The notes below the pieces were generated by a model. It saw nothing but the letters and a program-made list of their open reading frames with translations, did not search any database and was not told the DNA's origin. DNA of 64,000 nt from Pseudomonadota bacterium (GTDB lineage Bacteria > Pseudomonadota > Gammaproteobacteria > Xanthomonadales > Xanthomonadaceae): contig JAFEBW010000016.1 in assembly GCA_018242445.1 (NCBI GenBank), positions 1-64,000 of the forward strand. Direction: 5' to 3'. A program made the position numbers and the translations under genes. Shown here one piece after another: positions 45,243-54,232 of the stretch (the stretch's first letter is position 1; every line of letters starts with the position of its first letter).

Positions 45243-46664
45243 ATGACGACGGCAAGCGGCACCGCACAATCCATCAGCGTCGCGCAGGCGCTCGAAAACA
45301 AGGCATTGGAAGGCAGCACGGTCAGCGTGCGCGGCTGGGTGCGCACGCGCCGCGACTCGAAGGCCGGGTTGTCCTTCGTCAACGTGAGCGACGGCTCGTG
45401 CTTCCATCCGGTCCAGGTGGTCGCGCCGGTGTCGCTGCCCAACTACGAATCCGAGATCAAGCGCCTCACGCCCGGCTGCGCGGTGATCGCCACCGGCACG
45501 CTGGTCGCCTCGCAAGGGCAAGGCCAGTCGCTGGAAATGCAGGCCGGCGCCATCGAAGTCGTCGGCTGGGTCGAAGACCCGCTGACCTACCCGATCCAGC
45601 CCAAGCCGATGTCGCCGGAGTTCCTGCGCGAGATCGCCCACCTGCGCCCGCGCACCAACCTGTTCGGCGCGGTGGCGCGCATCCGCGATTGCCTGTCCAA
45701 GGCGATCCATCGCTTCTTCCACGAGAACGGCTATTTCTGGATCAACACGCCGATCATCACCACCTCCGACGCCGAAGGCGCCGGGCAAATGTTCCGCGTG
45801 TCCACGCTCGACCTGATGCACCTGCCACGCAACGACAAGGGCGCGGTGGATTTTTCGCAGGATTTCTTCGGCAAGGAAACCTTCCTTACCGTCTCCGGCC
45901 AGCTCAACGTGGAGGCGTATTGCCTCGCGCTGAGCAAGGTCTATACCTTCGGCCCGACTTTCCGCGCGGAGAACTCCAACACCTCGCGACACCTCGCCGA
46001 GTTCTGGATGATCGAGCCGGAGATCGCCTTCGCGGGGTTGAAGGAAGACGCCGATCTGGCCGAGGCCTTCCTCAAGTACGTGTTCAAGGCGGTACTCGAC
46101 GAGCGCGCCGACGACATGGCCTTCATCGCCGAGCGTGTCGAAAAGACAGCGGTATCGCGCCTGCAAGCCTTCATCGCCCAGCCCTTCGAGCGCATCGACT
46201 ACACCGACGCGGTGGCGCTGCTGCAAAAATCCGGGCAGAAGTTCGACTTCCCGGTCGAATGGGGGCTGGATTTGCAGACCGAGCACGAACGCTGGCTCAC
46301 CGAGCAGCACGTCGGCCGGCCGGTGGTGGTGATGAACTACCCCGAGCAGATCAAGGCCTTCTACATGCGTCTGAACGACGACGGACGCACCGTCGCCGCG
46401 ATGGACGTGCTGGCGCCGGGCATCGGCGAGATCATCGGCGGATCGCAGCGCGAGGAGCGCCTCGACGTTCTGGATGCGCGCATGGCGCAGTTCGGCCTGG
46501 ATGCGGCGCATTACCAGTGGTACCGCGACTTCCGCCGCTACGGCACGGTGCCGCATGCCGGCTTCGGGCTGGGCTTCGAGCGGTTGGTGGTGTACGTGTG
46601 CGGGCTGACCAACATCCGCGACGCCATCCCCTACCCGCGCGCGCCGGGACTGGCGACGTTCTGA
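45243..46664 (+). CDS. asnS: Asparaginyl-tRNA synthetase
   Basis: A 473-residue class II synthetase. OB-fold anticodon domain ([22 protein letters not shown]), then motif 2 ([22 protein letters not shown]) and motif 3 ([10 protein letters not shown]). Charges tRNA-Asn. ATG 45243 was preferred because GGTGGAG lies 9-10 nt upstream; an ATG three codons earlier is too close to it. Confidence 0.95.
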   Translation: MTTASGTAQSISVAQALENKALEGSTVSVRGWVRTRRDSKAGLSFVNVSDGSCFHPVQVVAPVSLPNYESEIKRLTPGCAVIATGTLVASQGQGQSLEMQAGAIEVVGWVEDPLTYPIQPKPMSPEFLREIAHLRPRTNLFGAVARIRDCLSKAIHRFFHENGYFWINTPIITTSDAEGAGQMFRVSTLDLMHLPRNDKGAVDFSQDFFGKETFLTVSGQLNVEAYCLALSKVYTFGPTFRAENSNTSRHLAEFWMIEPEIAFAGLKEDADLAEAFLKYVFKAVLDERADDMAFIAERVEKTAVSRLQAFIAQPFERIDYTDAVALLQKSGQKFDFPVEWGLDLQTEHERWLTEQHVGRPVVVMNYPEQIKAFYMRLNDDGRTVAAMDVLAPGIGEIIGGSQREERLDVLDARMAQFGLDAAHYQWYRDFRRYGTVPHAGFGLGFERLVVYVCGLTNIRDAIPYPRAPGLATF

Positions 46665-46677
46665 CCGGGCCGCCACG

Positions 46678-46998
46678 ATGAATTATTCGATGGCACTCAC
46701 TTTTTCGCTGGTCGGCGTGGCGGTCGTCATCAGCGGGCTGGTGGCCTTCGTGTTTTTCTGGCCGATGTCGGTGGTGCACCTGCGCGACCGCCATCCCGAC
46801 GTGCATGCGCGCCTCGGCGGTGTCGGCATGATCGCGCCATCCACGCTGCTGTGGCTGCTCGCCGGCCGTTACCATGCCTTGCGCGATCCGGGCATGAACG
46901 GCTTGGCGACGCCGGCACGCATCGCGCTGGTGTGCACCTTGTTCGGCGCGGCCAGTGCGCTGGTTTTCGGTTTCGTGGCGTGGATGCTCAAACCCTGA
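46678..46998 (+). CDS. Small two-helix membrane protein, hypothetical
   Basis: A 106-residue protein with hydrophobic segments near residues 6-28 and 80-104, a PMSVVHLRDRHPDVHARLG loop and an Ala/Leu-rich middle. The outline recalls UspB-like proteins, but no firm family match. It follows asnS by 13 bp. Confidence 0.65.
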   Translation: MNYSMALTFSLVGVAVVISGLVAFVFFWPMSVVHLRDRHPDVHARLGGVGMIAPSTLLWLLAGRYHALRDPGMNGLATPARIALVCTLFGAASALVFGFVAWMLKP

Positions 46999-47143
46999 AA
47001 TCGACACGAGCCGACGGCTTTCGTTCATGCTGGGGCAGGCACGATTTCACGAAGGGCGCTGGTTGTCGTACCGATGCGACAAGCATGACGAACACGCGCT
47101 TGCGGCGAATCCATCGAACCCCGGAAGCACACGGAGACATCCC

Positions 47144-47476
47144 ATGTATTCCGAAGACGAACACAGCCAATCCTCCGAGCAATGGTGGCTCGCCACCGTC
47201 GGCAACCAGCTCGTGTGGGCGCGCCTGCGCGTGCGCGACAGCGGCATCGCCGAGATCATGGATTGCGACGGCCGCACCGATGTGTACGACAGCGACGATT
47301 CCGCGCAGGCCGCGCTGCTCGACGCCGATTTCCGCGCCTGGGACGGGCTCGACGCGGACGATGCCGACGCGATGGGTTTCGACCTCGACGACATCGCTCC
47401 GCCGGACGGCGTGGAGGGCGCGGACGCCGATGAATTGCGCGCACTCATGACCCAGCGGCTGCCGCCACGGCATTGA
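47144..47476 (+). CDS. Acidic hypothetical protein
   Basis: A 110-residue, strongly acidic protein (many Asp/Glu in DADDADAMGFDLDDIAPPDG). The start has SEQWWLATVGNQLVWARLRV, a beta-strand-like region. No family recognised; low pI and composition suggest a soluble partner protein. It is 37 bp upstream of the SDR gene. Confidence 0.6.
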   Translation: MYSEDEHSQSSEQWWLATVGNQLVWARLRVRDSGIAEIMDCDGRTDVYDSDDSAQAALLDADFRAWDGLDADDADAMGFDLDDIAPPDGVEGADADELRALMTQRLPPRH

Positions 47477-47513
47477 TCTTTTCCGGCACGCGACCCTTTA
47501 CAGTACCCACACC

Positions 47514-48302
47514 ATGGATCTGAACCTCACCGGCAAGCACGCCCTCGTCTGCGGCGCATCGCAGGGCATCGGCCTGGCCTGCGCGATCGAACTGGCCAGG
47601 CTCGGCGCGGACATCACCCTGCTCGCCCGCCGCGTCGATCTGCTGACGGTCTTGTCCGGGCAATTGCCGCGCACGCACGCCCGGCAGCGCCACGACTGGC
47701 TGGCGGCCGATACCAGCGATACCCACGGCCTGCGGGAAGCGGTCGCCGCATCGATCGCCGACCACCCCGTGCATGTGCTGGTCAACAACTCCGGCGGGCC
47801 GCCGCCGGGTACGGTGCGCGATGCCAGCGAGGACGCCTTTCTCGCCGCGTTCCGCAGCCATCTGCTGGCCAATCAGGCGCTGGCCGATGCGGTCGTGCCG
47901 GGCATGCTTGCCGCCGGTTACGGCCGCATCGTCAACGTGATCTCGACCTCGGTGAAGGAACCCATCCCCGGCATCGGCGTTTCCAACGTCACCCGCGGCG
48001 CGGTCGCGAGCTGGGCCAAGACGCTGGCGCGCGAACTGGCCCCGCACGGCATCACCGTCAACAACGTGCTGCCCGGATCCACACATACCCCGCGCATCGA
48101 GCAGATCATCGCCGCACGCGCGAACAAAACCGGCAACAGCCAGGGCGAGGTGCTGGCCGACATGCAGGCCGAGGTGCCGATGGGCCGCTTCGCCGATCCA
48201 TCGGAAATCGCCGCCGCGGTCGCCTTCCTCGCCTCGCCGGCGGCGTCCTACATCACCGGCATCAATCTGCCGGTGGATGGCGGGCGCACGCGCTCGCTGT
48301 GA
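47514..48302 (+). CDS. SDR-fold protein lacking the Tyr/Lys catalytic pair
   Basis: A 262-residue short-chain dehydrogenase-like protein. The NAD(P) motif GASQGIGLA and LVNNSGGPPPG are normal, and Ser lies in ISTSVKEPIPG, but where YxxxK should follow there is NVTRG. Known subfamilies have this replacement, so it may bind cofactor and substrate without standard hydride chemistry. Ends in a GG repeat-like PVDGGR tail as in FabG relatives. Confidence 0.85.
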   Translation: MDLNLTGKHALVCGASQGIGLACAIELARLGADITLLARRVDLLTVLSGQLPRTHARQRHDWLAADTSDTHGLREAVAASIADHPVHVLVNNSGGPPPGTVRDASEDAFLAAFRSHLLANQALADAVVPGMLAAGYGRIVNVISTSVKEPIPGIGVSNVTRGAVASWAKTLARELAPHGITVNNVLPGSTHTPRIEQIIAARANKTGNSQGEVLADMQAEVPMGRFADPSEIAAAVAFLASPAASYITGINLPVDGGRTRSL

Positions 48303-48387
48303 CGCGCGTGACGCGCGTGACGCGACATCGGCTATCGAAGACGCCAGCGACAATGGGAGCTGCCAATCCCCAAAGTACAACAAATGC

Positions 48388-48550
48388 GCTCCCTGCCCCG
48401 CCTGCGGGGAGGGTGGGGGTGGGGGCAGTCGGCACCCAAAGCTCCCCCCATCCCAGCCTTCCTGCCCTGCCGGGCGTTCTTCGGCGCGCGAACTGCCACA
48501 GGCAGTTCGCATGCGCGCCTCATCACCCCCCGCAAGCGGGGGAAGGGGTA
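48388..48550. repeat. BIME-type repeat with inner hairpin
   Basis: Two outward blocks (GGGGAGGGTGGGGGTGGGGGC and its inverse CCCCCATCCCAGCCTTCC) flank inner hairpins, among them GCGAACTGCC-ACA-GGCAGTTCGC (48488-48510). The element fills most of the 305-bp gap between the SDR and dehydrogenase genes; no gene is seen there. Confidence 0.75.
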
Positions 48551-48607
48551 AAAGCGGTTTTGGTCGAACGATCAGAGAATAGTGTTCATTCGCGCTAAGC
48601 TTTCCCG

Positions 48608-50074
48608 ATGACTGCGCTCCTGCATTTGACCCACCTGATCGGCGGCGAAGCCCGCGCCGGCGATGCGGCCAGCGCACCGCCCGTCCACGATCCAGCGACC
48701 GGCACAGCCTTCGCCACTTGTCCGGCTGGCAGTGCGAGCGATGTCGATGCCGCCGTGCGTGCCGCGCAGGCTGCGTTCCCGGCGTGGTCGAGCCTGCCCA
48801 ACGAAACCCGCGCGCGCTGGCTGAACCAACTCGCCGACGCGCTGGAAGCACGCATCGACGATTTCGCGCAGGCCGAGTCGCGCGATGGCGGCAAGCCGCT
48901 GAAGCTGGCGCGCGAAATCGAAATCCCGCGCGCGGCGCAGAACTTGCGCTTCTTCGCCGCGGCCGCGACGCAATTCGCCAGCGAATCGCATCATGGACAG
49001 GCCGGGTTGAATTACACCCTGCGCGCACCGCTGGGCGTGGTTGGCTGCATCAGCCCGTGGAACCTGCCGCTGTACCTGTTCACATGGAAGATCGCCCCGG
49101 CGCTGGCGACCGGCAATTGCGTGGTCGCCAAGCCATCCGAAATCACCCCGGTCACGGCCTGGATGCTCGGCGAACTGACGCGTGACATCGGATTCCCCCC
49201 CGGCGTACTCAATATCGTGCATGGACTCGGCCCCGTCGTCGGCAAGGCGCTGGTCGAACATCCCGGCATCAAGGCGGTGAGCTTCACCGGCAGCACGGCG
49301 GTCGGCCGCCAGATCGCCGCGCACTGCGGCCCGGCGTTGAAGAAGACCTCGCTGGAACTGGGCGGCAAGAACGCCACTGTCGTGTTTGCCGATGCCTTTG
49401 CCGATCCATCGCGCCGCGAGCGGCTGCTCGACACGGTGGTGCGCGCGGCGTTCCAGAACAGCGGGCAGATCTGCCTGTGCGGTTCGCGCATCCTGATCGA
49501 ACGCAGTGTGTATGCAGATTTCCGCGATGCCTTCCTCGCCCGCGTGCATGCATTGCGCGCCGGCGATCCGTTCGATCCGGCCACCCGCCTCGGCCCGCTG
49601 GTGTCGCGCGCGCATTTCGACAAGGTGCTCGCCTGCATCGCCCTTGCCCGCAGCGAGGGCGGCCATGTGCTGTGCGGTGGAGATGCGCTGCAACCGGAGG
49701 GTCGCTGCGCGGACGGCTGGTTCATCGCTCCGACCGTGATCGAGGGATTGGGCCCGGAGTGCCGCAGCAACACCGAGGAAATCTTCGGCCCGGTGGTCAC
49801 CCTGCAAGCCTTCGACGACGACGCACACGCGCTGGCGCTGGCCAATGCCACGCCTTACGGCCTGTCGGCCAGCGTGTGGACGCAGCGGCTTGATCGCGCG
49901 CACCGCATCGCCGCCGGCCTGCACTGCGGCATCGTGTGGATCAACACCTGGCTGCTGCGCGACCTGCGCACGCCATTCGGCGGCGTCGGCCAGTCGGGCA
50001 TGGGTCGCGAAGGCGGCATGGAAGCCATGCGTTTTTTCACCGAACCGAAAAACATCTGCATCCAACTGGACTGA
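48608..50074 (+). CDS. Aldehyde dehydrogenase, probable 2-aminomuconate semialdehyde dehydrogenase
   Basis: A 488-residue NAD-dependent aldehyde dehydrogenase. Glu in LELGGKN, catalytic Cys in FQNSGQICLCGS, and the Rossmann motif FTGSTAVGR are visible. The pathway is suggested by linked genes for a RidA-type deaminase (50,795) and 3-hydroxyanthranilate dioxygenase (51,385), all on the plus strand. Oxidises 2-aminomuconate semialdehyde in tryptophan catabolism; the specificity is inferred from context. Confidence 0.87.
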   Translation: MTALLHLTHLIGGEARAGDAASAPPVHDPATGTAFATCPAGSASDVDAAVRAAQAAFPAWSSLPNETRARWLNQLADALEARIDDFAQAESRDGGKPLKLAREIEIPRAAQNLRFFAAAATQFASESHHGQAGLNYTLRAPLGVVGCISPWNLPLYLFTWKIAPALATGNCVVAKPSEITPVTAWMLGELTRDIGFPPGVLNIVHGLGPVVGKALVEHPGIKAVSFTGSTAVGRQIAAHCGPALKKTSLELGGKNATVVFADAFADPSRRERLLDTVVRAAFQNSGQICLCGSRILIERSVYADFRDAFLARVHALRAGDPFDPATRLGPLVSRAHFDKVLACIALARSEGGHVLCGGDALQPEGRCADGWFIAPTVIEGLGPECRSNTEEIFGPVVTLQAFDDDAHALALANATPYGLSASVWTQRLDRAHRIAAGLHCGIVWINTWLLRDLRTPFGGVGQSGMGREGGMEAMRFFTEPKNICIQLD

Positions 50075-50080
50075 GAGACC

Positions 50081-50746
50081 ATGCAACGAGCCTTGCAACA
50101 AGTGCTGGAACGCAACCGCGAGTGGGCCGATGGCGTGCGCGCCGAGGATCCGCAATTCTTCGAGCGCCTCGCGCAACAGCAAGCGCCCAAGTACCTGTGG
50201 ATCGGCTGCTCGGATTCGCGCGTGCCGGCCAACCAGATCATGGGCGTGATGCCAGGCGAGGTGTTCGTCCATCGAAACATCGCCAACGTGGTGGTGCATG
50301 CCGACCTGAACTGCCTGAGCGTGATCCAGTTCGCCATCGACCAACTCAAGGTCGAACACATCCTCGTGGTCGGCCACTACGGCTGCGGTGGCGTGCACGC
50401 CGCCATCACCGGCACGCGCATCGGTCTGGCCGACAACTGGCTGCGGCATGTGGATGACGTCGCCAGGAAGCACGCCGGCCTGCTCGACGCACTGCCCGAC
50501 GAAGAAACTCGCCATGCTGCCCTGTGCGAGCTCAACGTGATCGAACAGGCTGCCAACGTGTGCGACAGTACCGTGGTCGGCGACGCCTGGGCGCGCGGGC
50601 AGAAACTGGCCGTGCACGGGCTCGTGTACGACCTGCACGATGGCCGCCTGCGCGACCTGGACATGCTGGTGGGCGCGCACGCAGGCTTGCGCGACGTGCA
50701 TGCGGCGGCGATCGAAGGCGTGCGCCGGCGCGGCGGCCAGCACTGA
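50081..50746 (+). CDS. can: Beta-class carbonic anhydrase
   Basis: A 221-residue zinc enzyme interconverting CO2 and bicarbonate. Zinc ligands CSDSR (about residue 43) and HYGCGG (about residues 99-104) are present. Length and motifs fit Can/CynT. It is 6 bp after the dehydrogenase and probably co-transcribed with the kynurenine genes, possibly to handle CO2 released by the pathway. Confidence 0.94.
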   Translation: MQRALQQVLERNREWADGVRAEDPQFFERLAQQQAPKYLWIGCSDSRVPANQIMGVMPGEVFVHRNIANVVVHADLNCLSVIQFAIDQLKVEHILVVGHYGCGGVHAAITGTRIGLADNWLRHVDDVARKHAGLLDALPDEETRHAALCELNVIEQAANVCDSTVVGDAWARGQKLAVHGLVYDLHDGRLRDLDMLVGAHAGLRDVHAAAIEGVRRRGGQH

Positions 50747-50794
50747 GGCGGTGCTTTTCATGACGTTCGATCAAGCGATGCACGGAGGCTGGCG

Positions 50795-51268
50795 ATGAGC
50801 GGGTCGATCCATGCCGGCGGCGCACCGAAAGCGGTCGGAAGCTATCCGCACGCGCGCCGCGTCGGCGAGTTGCTGTTCCTGTCCGGCATCGGTCCGCGCG
50901 ATGCCAGGGACGATTCCATCCCCGGCAACGCCTACTTCGCGGACGGACGCCTGCGCGACTACGACATCGTCGCCCAGTGCCACCGTGTCTTCGCCAACGT
51001 GCGCGCGGTGCTGGAAGCCGCCGGCGCGCGCTGGGAAGACCTCGTGGACGTGACCGTCTTCCTCACCGACATGGCGCGCGACTTCAAGGCCTACAACGCG
51101 GTGTGGGCGCACTATTTCCCCGATCCCGCGAGCGCCCCGTGCCGCACCACCCTGGGCATCACCGCCCTGCCCACGCCGATCGCGATCGAGCTCAAGTGCG
51201 TGGCGGTCGTGATGGCATCAGGCAACCATTCCCGAAACCAGATCATGCATCAAGCATCGAATCGATGA
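50795..51268 (+). CDS. RidA-family protein, probable 2-aminomuconate deaminase
   Basis: A 157-residue YjgF/YER057c/RidA protein. It has the core motifs [13 protein letters not shown] and [12 protein letters not shown], and [11 protein letters not shown], close to RidA's PARTTVGV region. 2-Aminomuconate deaminases belong to this superfamily, and the flanking genes fit that step. A general RidA imine deaminase is the alternative. Confidence 0.85.
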   Translation: MSGSIHAGGAPKAVGSYPHARRVGELLFLSGIGPRDARDDSIPGNAYFADGRLRDYDIVAQCHRVFANVRAVLEAAGARWEDLVDVTVFLTDMARDFKAYNAVWAHYFPDPASAPCRTTLGITALPTPIAIELKCVAVVMASGNHSRNQIMHQASNR

Positions 51269-51280
51269 TTTTCCAGACAG

Positions 51281-51378
51281 GCCCCTCCCCCGCTAGCGGG
51301 GGAGGGTCAGGGTGGGGGCATGCCGTTCGCAACCCCGCCTCACCCCAGCCCTCTCCCGCAAGCGGGAGAGGGGGAGAA
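51281..51378. repeat. BIME-type repeat before the dioxygenase gene
   Basis: Two GC-rich hairpins, CCTCCCCCGCTAGCGGGGGAGG on the left and CTCTCCCGCAAGCGGGAGAG on the right, with GGGTGGGGGCATGCC-like inverse sequence between. It lies 6 bp before the start of the dioxygenase and so may affect its translation or mRNA stability. Confidence 0.75.
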
Positions 51379-51384
51379 GCCGCC

Positions 51385-51924
51385 ATGCTCACCCCCGCCT
51401 TCAATTTTCAACGATGGATCGACGAGCACCGCCACCTGCTCAAACCGCCGGTGGGCAACAAGTGCATCGTCGATGGCGATTTCATCGTGATGGTGGTCGG
51501 CGGCCCGAATGCGCGCACCGACTTCCACGTCGACGAAGGCCCGGAGTTCTTCCACCAGATCGAAGGCGAGATGATCCTGCGCGTGCAGGACGAGGGCCGC
51601 TTGCGCGACATCCCGATCAAGGCCGGCGAGATCTTCTACCTGCCCGCGCGGGTGCCGCACTCGCCGCAACGCAGCGCCGGCGGCGTGGGTCTGGTGATCG
51701 AGCGCAAGCGCCTGCCGCACGAGCTCGATGGCCTGCAATGGTATTGCGAGCGCTGCAACCACAAGCTGTACGAGGAGTTCTTCACGCTGGGCAGCATCGA
51801 AGCCGACTTCCCGCCGGTGTTCGAGCGCTTCTATCGCGATACGGCGCGCCGCACGTGCGCGGTTTGCGGACACCGCAATCCCTGCCCGGCGCGCTACGAA
51901 AACCCACCTGCCGCGGCTGGTTGA
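51385..51924 (+). CDS. nbaC: 3-Hydroxyanthranilate 3,4-dioxygenase
   Basis: A 179-residue cupin dioxygenase that opens 3-hydroxyanthranilate. Iron ligands are visible in [19 protein letters not shown] and RVPHSPQ, and a C-terminal rubredoxin-like site [10 protein letters not shown] ... [11 protein letters not shown] is present, as in bacterial enzymes. ATG 51385 was chosen as the first in the fold. Last of the kynurenine group. The equivalent gene is also called haaO. Confidence 0.93.
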   Translation: MLTPAFNFQRWIDEHRHLLKPPVGNKCIVDGDFIVMVVGGPNARTDFHVDEGPEFFHQIEGEMILRVQDEGRLRDIPIKAGEIFYLPARVPHSPQRSAGGVGLVIERKRLPHELDGLQWYCERCNHKLYEEFFTLGSIEADFPPVFERFYRDTARRTCAVCGHRNPCPARYENPPAAAG

Positions 51925-51964
51925 TTCGGCAAGACATCCTCCTCTCCCCCAACCCACAACCCGG

Positions 51965-52015
51965 CCTTCGCGCACAGCGCGAAGGCGCTCATCGTCGCGC
52001 GAACCAATGGTTCGC
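51965..52015. repeat. Hairpin pair between dioxygenase and DAHP synthase genes
   Basis: CCTTCGCGC-ACA-GCGCGAAGG (51965-51985) and GCGAACC-AAT-GGTTCGC (51999-52015) lie in the 161-bp convergent gap. They resemble parts of the other BIMEs and may terminate either gene. Confidence 0.6.
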
Positions 52016-52085
52016 AAACGCTCCGCAAGGGGAGATGGTTTTCGACCCGGGGCAGAGGTGGAATAAACCTGCGCAGGACTCGATC

Positions 52086-53483
52086 TCAACGCCCCAACCG
52101 GTGCCGCTTGCGCACGATCAACATCGCGATCTCCAGCGATTGCTCGTAATTCAGGCGCGGATCGACGGTGGAGTGGTAGGCGCGTTCGAGGTCGGCTTCG
52201 GTCAGCGCACGCGCGCCGCCGGTGCACTCGGTGACATTCTCGCCGGTCAACTCCAGATGCACGCCGCCCAGCCGCGAGCCGTGCGCGGCGTGGATGTCGA
52301 AAGCCTGCTCCAGCTCGCTGCGGATGGCCGCGAACGGGCGCGTCTTGTAGCCGTTGGACGTGCTCTGGGTGTTGCCGTGCATCGGGTCGGCGATCCACAG
52401 CACGCGCCGGCCGGCGCGGCGCACCGCCTCGACCAGCGCCGGCAGCAACTCGGCGATGCGGGTGGCGCCGAAGCGGTGGATCAGGGTGATGCGGCCGGGC
52501 TCGTTGTGCGGGTCGAGCGCATCCAGCAGGCGCAGCAACTCGTCGGAGTGCATCGTTGCGCCGACCTTGACTCCAACCGGATTGCGCAATCCGCGCAGGT
52601 ACTGCACATGCGCGCCGTCGATCGCGGTGGTGCGCATGCCGATCCACGGGAAATGCGTGGACAGGTTGAACCAGCCGCTCTGCCGCGGCACCTGGCGCGT
52701 CTGCGCTTCCTCGTAGGGCAGCAACAGGGCTTCGTGGGAGGTGTAGAACTCGGCGCGGTTGAGGTTGTGCAGCGGCTCGCCGGAGAGCGTCTCGGTGAAG
52801 CGCACCGCATCGGCCACCGCATCGACCATGCGCCGGTATTCGTCGGACAGCGGCGAATGGCCCACCCAGTCCAGCGACCAGTATTCGGGGTGATGCAGGT
52901 CGGCGAAACCGCCGTCGATCAGCGCGCGCACGAAGTTGATCGTCATCGCCGAACGCGCGTGCGCCTTCAGCAGGCGGCGCGGGTCGGGCGTGCGCGAGGC
53001 CAGGTCGAAGGCCGCGCCGTTGACGATGTCGCCGCGGTAACTCGGCAGGGTCGCGCCATCGCGGGTTTCCATGTCGGCCGAGCGCGGTTTGGCGTACTGG
53101 CCGGCGAAGCGTCCGACCCGGATCACCGGCTGGCGCAGGCCGTGCACCAGCACCAGGCTCATCTGCAGCAGCACCTTCAGTCGGTTGGAGATCACCGCCG
53201 AGGTGCAGTCGGCAAAACTCTCCGCGCAGTCGCCGCCCTGCAAAAGGAAGCTGCGGCCTTCCTGCGCCTGCGCCAGTTGCTGCTTGAGCGAGAGGATCTC
53301 CCACGAGGTGACCAGCGGCGGCAGCCGGCGCACTTCCTCCAGCGCATCCGCCAGCGCCTGCGGATCGGGATACGCGGGGATTTGCGTGGCCGGATGCGCA
53401 CGCCACGACGATGGGCTCCAGTCGGGAGCCGGAGTCGAAACATCGTGGGCGATGGGCTGGGACACGGTGCGTAGCCGGTGCAT
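52086..53483 (-). CDS. Class II DAHP synthase
   Basis: A 465-residue enzyme condensing phosphoenolpyruvate and erythrose 4-phosphate at the start of the shikimate pathway. Plant/actinobacterial class II motifs are visible: LQGGDCAESF (about residues 83-92), RVGRFAGQYAKPRS, IWIADPMHGNT, GGVHLELTGENVTEC. ATG 53483 was chosen; ATG 53516 (MVLHRIIDV) is possible. Allosteric control cannot be told from sequence alone. Confidence 0.94.
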   Translation of the reverse strand: MHRLRTVSQPIAHDVSTPAPDWSPSSWRAHPATQIPAYPDPQALADALEEVRRLPPLVTSWEILSLKQQLAQAQEGRSFLLQGGDCAESFADCTSAVISNRLKVLLQMSLVLVHGLRQPVIRVGRFAGQYAKPRSADMETRDGATLPSYRGDIVNGAAFDLASRTPDPRRLLKAHARSAMTINFVRALIDGGFADLHHPEYWSLDWVGHSPLSDEYRRMVDAVADAVRFTETLSGEPLHNLNRAEFYTSHEALLLPYEEAQTRQVPRQSGWFNLSTHFPWIGMRTTAIDGAHVQYLRGLRNPVGVKVGATMHSDELLRLLDALDPHNEPGRITLIHRFGATRIAELLPALVEAVRRAGRRVLWIADPMHGNTQSTSNGYKTRPFAAIRSELEQAFDIHAAHGSRLGGVHLELTGENVTECTGGARALTEADLERAYHSTVDPRLNYEQSLEIAMLIVRKRHRLGR

Positions 53484-53598
53484 GGGATTCACGTCGATGA
53501 TGCGGTGCAGCACCATCATGCCACAGCATGATCTCTCCGCAAGCGCAAGCCGTCGGTGGTCAAGAATGGATCGGTTATCAGCCCATACCCAGCGGGCA

Positions 53599-54120
53599 TC
53601 AGGCGCGGCGACGGAACCCGGCAACAGCCGCCCACAAGGCCAGCGCGATGAAGCAGATCAGCACCCAGCCTGGCATCGACAGGCCGAACAGCGTCCAGGT
53701 GATCTTCGCGCATTCGCCCGAGCCGGCGAACACCTTCATGATGACCTTGCCGTAAGTCGTCGCACCCATGTGCGCCATCTGCAGCATGTCCTTCAGCGGC
53801 GCGCCGCAGGAGGGCACCTGATCGGGCGGCAGCGACTGGATCCACAGGTGCTTGCCCGACACCAACATGCCCACCGCCGCCGCCAGTACCGCGAGCACAC
53901 CCCAGATCGCCCGAGCCCAGCGCGCCTTCGGCCCGGCCAGCCCGCCCAGCAAAAACACCAGACCCAACGCAATCATCGCCACGCGCTGGAAGATGCACAG
54001 GTTGCACGGCTCCAGCCCCAGTCCGTATTGCGCGTACAGGGCATAGCCCATCAACCCTGCGCAGGCGACGAAGCCGAGGAGAAAGAGCAGGCGAAAGGAC
54101 AGGAACCGCGAATCGTTCAT
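53599..54120 (-). CDS. dsbB: Disulfide-bond oxidoreductase DsbB
   Basis: A 173-residue inner-membrane protein with four hydrophobic helices. The first periplasmic CxxC (CNLC, about residues 35-38) and the second cysteine pair (SCGAPLKD and SGECAKI) are present. Reoxidises DsbA and passes electrons to quinone. ATG 54120 was chosen. Next to the c-di-GMP gene pair; no dsbA nearby. Confidence 0.94.
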   Translation of the reverse strand: MNDSRFLSFRLLFLLGFVACAGLMGYALYAQYGLGLEPCNLCIFQRVAMIALGLVFLLGGLAGPKARWARAIWGVLAVLAAAVGMLVSGKHLWIQSLPPDQVPSCGAPLKDMLQMAHMGATTYGKVIMKVFAGSGECAKITWTLFGLSMPGWVLICFIALALWAAVAGFRRRA

Positions 54121-54232
54121 GGGTGCGACCCGAGCAGGATGTTGGATTCCGACAGTATCGCAGGCGGTTGGTTCATCCGTCGCGAGTCTGGATCGTCGGC
54201 GACCGTCACCCGCGATTCGCAGCGCCTCAACA

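Noticed and set aside
48572-50761. 729-codon minus-strand open frame opposite the aldehyde dehydrogenase and carbonic anhydrase.
   Set aside because: Antisense shadow with no family features; the plus-strand genes have complete catalytic motifs.
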